A stretch of DNA of 6,097 nt from Thermoanaerobaculia bacterium (lineage in GTDB: Bacteria > Acidobacteriota > Thermoanaerobaculia > Multivoradales > UBA5704). The notes below the pieces were generated by a model. That model searched no databases, was not told the DNA's origin, and was given only the letters and a program-made list of their open reading frames with translations. Below are positions 3,821 through 6,097 of the stretch, piece by piece. The stretch is from the NCBI GenBank assembly GCA_025937035.1, contig JAICSG010000263.1, forward strand, positions 1 through 6,097. Direction: 5' to 3'. Position numbers and translations under genes: made by a program. Position 1 is the stretch's first letter. Each line of letters begins with the position of its first letter.

Positions 3821-6097
3821 ATGCTCTCCGCCCTGCTGTTCCTCCTGGCTCTGGCGCCTCCAGCTCCCACCGCCGCGCTTCCCGCTCCGCCGGGCTTCGA
3901 CCGTTGCGAGCAGCTCGCGGCCAGGCAGCCGGAAAGCGAGGAGACGGCTCGTTGCTTCGACGAGACCGGCAAGGCTCTCCAGCAGAAGGACAAGGCGGCG
4001 GCACGCCTTCAGGAGCTGCTCCGCCAGCATCCGGGGAGCCCCTGGCTCACGTTCTTTCTGACCTACGGGACGGCTTCGGTGGAGGACTTCTCCCGTCTGG
4101 CCGCCGCCTTCCACTCGCATGGCGAGGCGAAAGGCGAGGTGATCGCGCGCAGCAACCTGCACCGCCTGCTCCTCAACGCGGGGCGGGTGGAGGAGGCGGG
4201 AGCCGAGGTGGAGCGGACGATGCGGGTCGCTCAGGCGTCCGGCGACGCCGAGCTCGTCGGCCGGGCCAAGATCCTCAAGGCCCGCTATCTCTGGGGGACC
4301 GGCAAGGACCTGGAAGGGGCCTACGTCCTGCTCCTCCAGGCGGAGCCCGCGCTGTTTCCCGGCGGCACCTATCCAGCCCAGAAAGACTACTTGCTCACTC
4401 TGGCGAATCTCGATCTGGAGCTGGGCCGCTATCAGGAGGGTCTCGAAGCCAACCAGAGGCTGGCGAATCTGGCCTCGGCGAGGAAGGACACCTACACGGA
4501 GGCCGTCGCCCGCTACGGCATGGCGCGCGCGGTGCTGGACCGCACGGGCGAGCTCCCCAGCGAAGAGGGACGGCGGGAGGTTGCCCGCCTCGCCCAGCAG
4601 GCCCTCCCCGCCGCCGTCGCGGCCCAGAACGGGACGACCCTCTCCAACGTGCACCTGATTCTGGGGATCCTTTCGCAAGGCGAGACGGCCCGAAGCCACT
4701 TCGATGCCTGCCTGGCGGCCGCCACGGCGCCGAGAGATGGAAGCGCCTGTCTCGACGGTCTCGCCCGCCTCCTTTCCAAGACCGATCCCCGCGCGGCGCA
4801 GGAGGCGATCGACCGCGCTATCGAGCTCGCGCGCCAGGCGCAGGACGCCTGGGCCATCACCTTCGCCTGGCGCGAGCGGATGCGCGCGAGCTGGGCCTCG
4901 GGCGACCGGGCGGTCGAGGACTCCCGCGCGGCGCTCGATGCGATCGAGGCTCTGCGGGACCAGCAGGCGGGGTCAGGCCAGGCCCAGGCCTTCTCCACCT
5001 GGTCCGAGGACTATTACTGGCTCTCCGGCCGGCTGATCACGGCGGCTCGAGCAGAGGGCCGGCCGGAGGATCTCGACCGCGCCTTCGAGGTGTCCGAGCG
5101 CCTGCGCGCCCGCACCCTGGCCGACTCCCTGGAGGCGGCCCACGCCGTGCCCGCCGCGGCGGCGCCCATCCGCCAGAAGCGGGGCGTGGCGCTGGAGCGG
5201 ATCTCCACCGTGCAGCGCCGGCTCCTCGATCCCGCTCTCCCCGCCGCCGAGCGCCAGACCGCCACACAGGAGCTCGAACGGCTGGAGGTGGAAGAGGCGG
5301 ACCTGCGCAATCAGCTCGCCCGCGCCGCGCCCGTTCTCAACGCCTCCCGCCGCCCCGATTTCGCCACCCTGCCGCGGGTGCGCCAGGCGCTCGCCGCGGA
5401 CGAGGCCCTCCTTTCGTTCCAGGTCTCCTCCTGGGAAGACGAGCGAGGCGACTTTGCCGGCGGCTCCTGGCTCCTGGTGACCACCCGGGGCGGCACCCGC
5501 GTCTACCGCCTCCCGGCCCGCGGCGAGCTGCGGCCGGCGGTGCGGCTCTTCAACGGCACCTTCGACCGGCGGGACGGCTCCGACGCCCTCCCCGCCGCCG
5601 GCCTCTACCGGCGCCTGCTGGAGGCTCCTCTGCGCGAGCTCCCTCCCGGCATCCGGCGGCTGATCCTGGTGCCGGACGACGCCCTCCACCAGCTCCCGTT
5701 CGCCGCCCTGCGGCCGGGTCCCAAGGAGCCGCCCCTGGCCGCGCGCTACCAGCTGACCGAGGTCCCCTCGGCCACCCTCTGGCTGAGCTGGAAGGAGCGG
5801 CGGCCCGCCATGGCCCCCGTCCCGGCGCTCGCCCTGGCCGATCCCCCCCTGCCTGGAGGGGACGGCGTCGAGCCCGCCGCGGCGAGGGAACGGGCCGCGG
5901 TGGCCGTCTTCGCCTCCGGTATCCGGCTGGGGCCTCTCCCCTACGCCCGCGCCGAGAGCCGGTCGGTGGTGCGCGACCTCGGCGGCGGCAGCGTCCAGCG
6001 CCTGGGGGAGGACGCCTCCGAGGTCTACATCAAGACCACGCCGCTGAAGCGGTTCGGGGTGCTGCACTTCGCCACCCACGCGGTGACCGACGAGGGC
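3821..6097 (+). CDS. TPR-CHAT domain protein, caspase-like peptidase family (3' end outside window)
   Basis: 759 residues are visible and the frame stays open to the window end. Residues 1-20 are hydrophobic (LSALLFLLALAPPAPTAAL) and look like a Sec signal with a possible cut near Ala18-Ala19, though no basic residue precedes the core. About 30-440 is helical and TPR-like, e.g. LANLDLELGRYQEGLEANQR. A charged coiled-coil segment spans about 451-505. The CHAT domain starts near 525: LLSFQVS, SWLLVTTRGG, then LILVPDDALHQLPFAAL at 614-630, LPYARAESRSV near 707-717 and LHFATHA at 748-754, whose His753 is the likely catalytic histidine. The catalytic cysteine block (usually an SAC-like motif) would follow beyond 6097, so activity cannot be confirmed. 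CHAT proteins are caspase/separase-related peptidases, with TPRs often binding partners. ATG 3821 is the only usable start after an in-frame TGA at 3788; there is no proper ribosome binding site, fitting leaderless expression. Confidence 0.93.
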   Translation, partial: MLSALLFLLALAPPAPTAALPAPPGFDRCEQLAARQPESEETARCFDETGKALQQKDKAAARLQELLRQHPGSPWLTFFLTYGTASVEDFSRLAAAFHSHGEAKGEVIARSNLHRLLLNAGRVEEAGAEVERTMRVAQASGDAELVGRAKILKARYLWGTGKDLEGAYVLLLQAEPALFPGGTYPAQKDYLLTLANLDLELGRYQEGLEANQRLANLASARKDTYTEAVARYGMARAVLDRTGELPSEEGRREVARLAQQALPAAVAAQNGTTLSNVHLILGILSQGETARSHFDACLAAATAPRDGSACLDGLARLLSKTDPRAAQEAIDRAIELARQAQDAWAITFAWRERMRASWASGDRAVEDSRAALDAIEALRDQQAGSGQAQAFSTWSEDYYWLSGRLITAARAEGRPEDLDRAFEVSERLRARTLADSLEAAHAVPAAAAPIRQKRGVALERISTVQRRLLDPALPAAERQTATQELERLEVEEADLRNQLARAAPVLNASRRPDFATLPRVRQALAADEALLSFQVSSWEDERGDFAGGSWLLVTTRGGTRVYRLPARGELRPAVRLFNGTFDRRDGSDALPAAGLYRRLLEAPLRELPPGIRRLILVPDDALHQLPFAALRPGPKEPPLAARYQLTEVPSATLWLSWKERRPAMAPVPALALADPPLPGGDGVEPAAARERAAVAVFASGIRLGPLPYARAESRSVVRDLGGGSVQRLGEDASEVYIKTTPLKRFGVLHFATHAVTDEG

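Noticed and set aside
4973..6079. 368-codon minus-strand open frame
   Set aside because: Antisense to the CHAT gene, Gly-rich and without motifs, while the plus frame has the CHAT blocks.

Overview
The window is G+C-rich (by eye well above 60%), tightly packed with short gaps, and probably from an environmental bacterium. The mix of genes resembles Acidobacteriota (Thermoanaerobaculia-like) or Myxococcota-like genomes: a sigma-70-family factor next to a zinc-finger anti-sigma protein, a large TPR-CHAT protein, a FOXRED2-like flavoprotein and a VOC protein. This placement is inferred from gene content and codon bias only; there is no marker gene in the window.

Layout. 1-772 (minus): 5' part of a FAD-dependent oxidoreductase resembling FOXRED2, cut by the window edge. 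887-1252 (minus): a VOC/glyoxalase-fold protein. 1253-1371: divergent promoter region with a perfect 8-bp dyad at 1341-1359. 1372-1689 (plus): small winged-helix protein, probably leaderless. 1737-2297 (plus): sigma-70/ECF-like sigma factor, probably starting at TTG. 2298-2585: intergenic DNA rich in hairpins. 2586-3251 (plus): membrane-anchored zf-HC2 anti-sigma protein with a beta-sandwich-like C-terminal domain. 3255-3419: a compact array of palindromes with GTAG/GGAG heads, read here as REP/REPIN-like units; the inner inverted repeat could also act as a terminator. 3420-3596: unusually A+T-rich leader. 3597-3719 (plus): a 40-codon peptide gene with a strong ribosome binding site and a Cys-Cys, Pro/Thr-rich tail. 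3742-3773: intrinsic terminator with a UUCG tetraloop. 3821-6097 (plus): TPR-CHAT protein with an N-terminal export-like hydrophobic segment, open to the window end, which falls just after the CHAT histidine motif.

How the genes may work together. The sigma factor, anti-sigma protein, mini-peptide and TPR-CHAT protease-like protein lie in one direction and form the most interesting unit. A plausible reading is a signal-controlled sigma/anti-sigma switch linked to a CHAT peptidase and a small peptide that could be its substrate, product or partner. Only the gene order and domain content are visible; the functional link is inference. Separate promoter- and terminator-like signals suggest several transcripts rather than one operon. 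The flavoprotein and VOC genes on the other strand look like unrelated metabolic neighbours.
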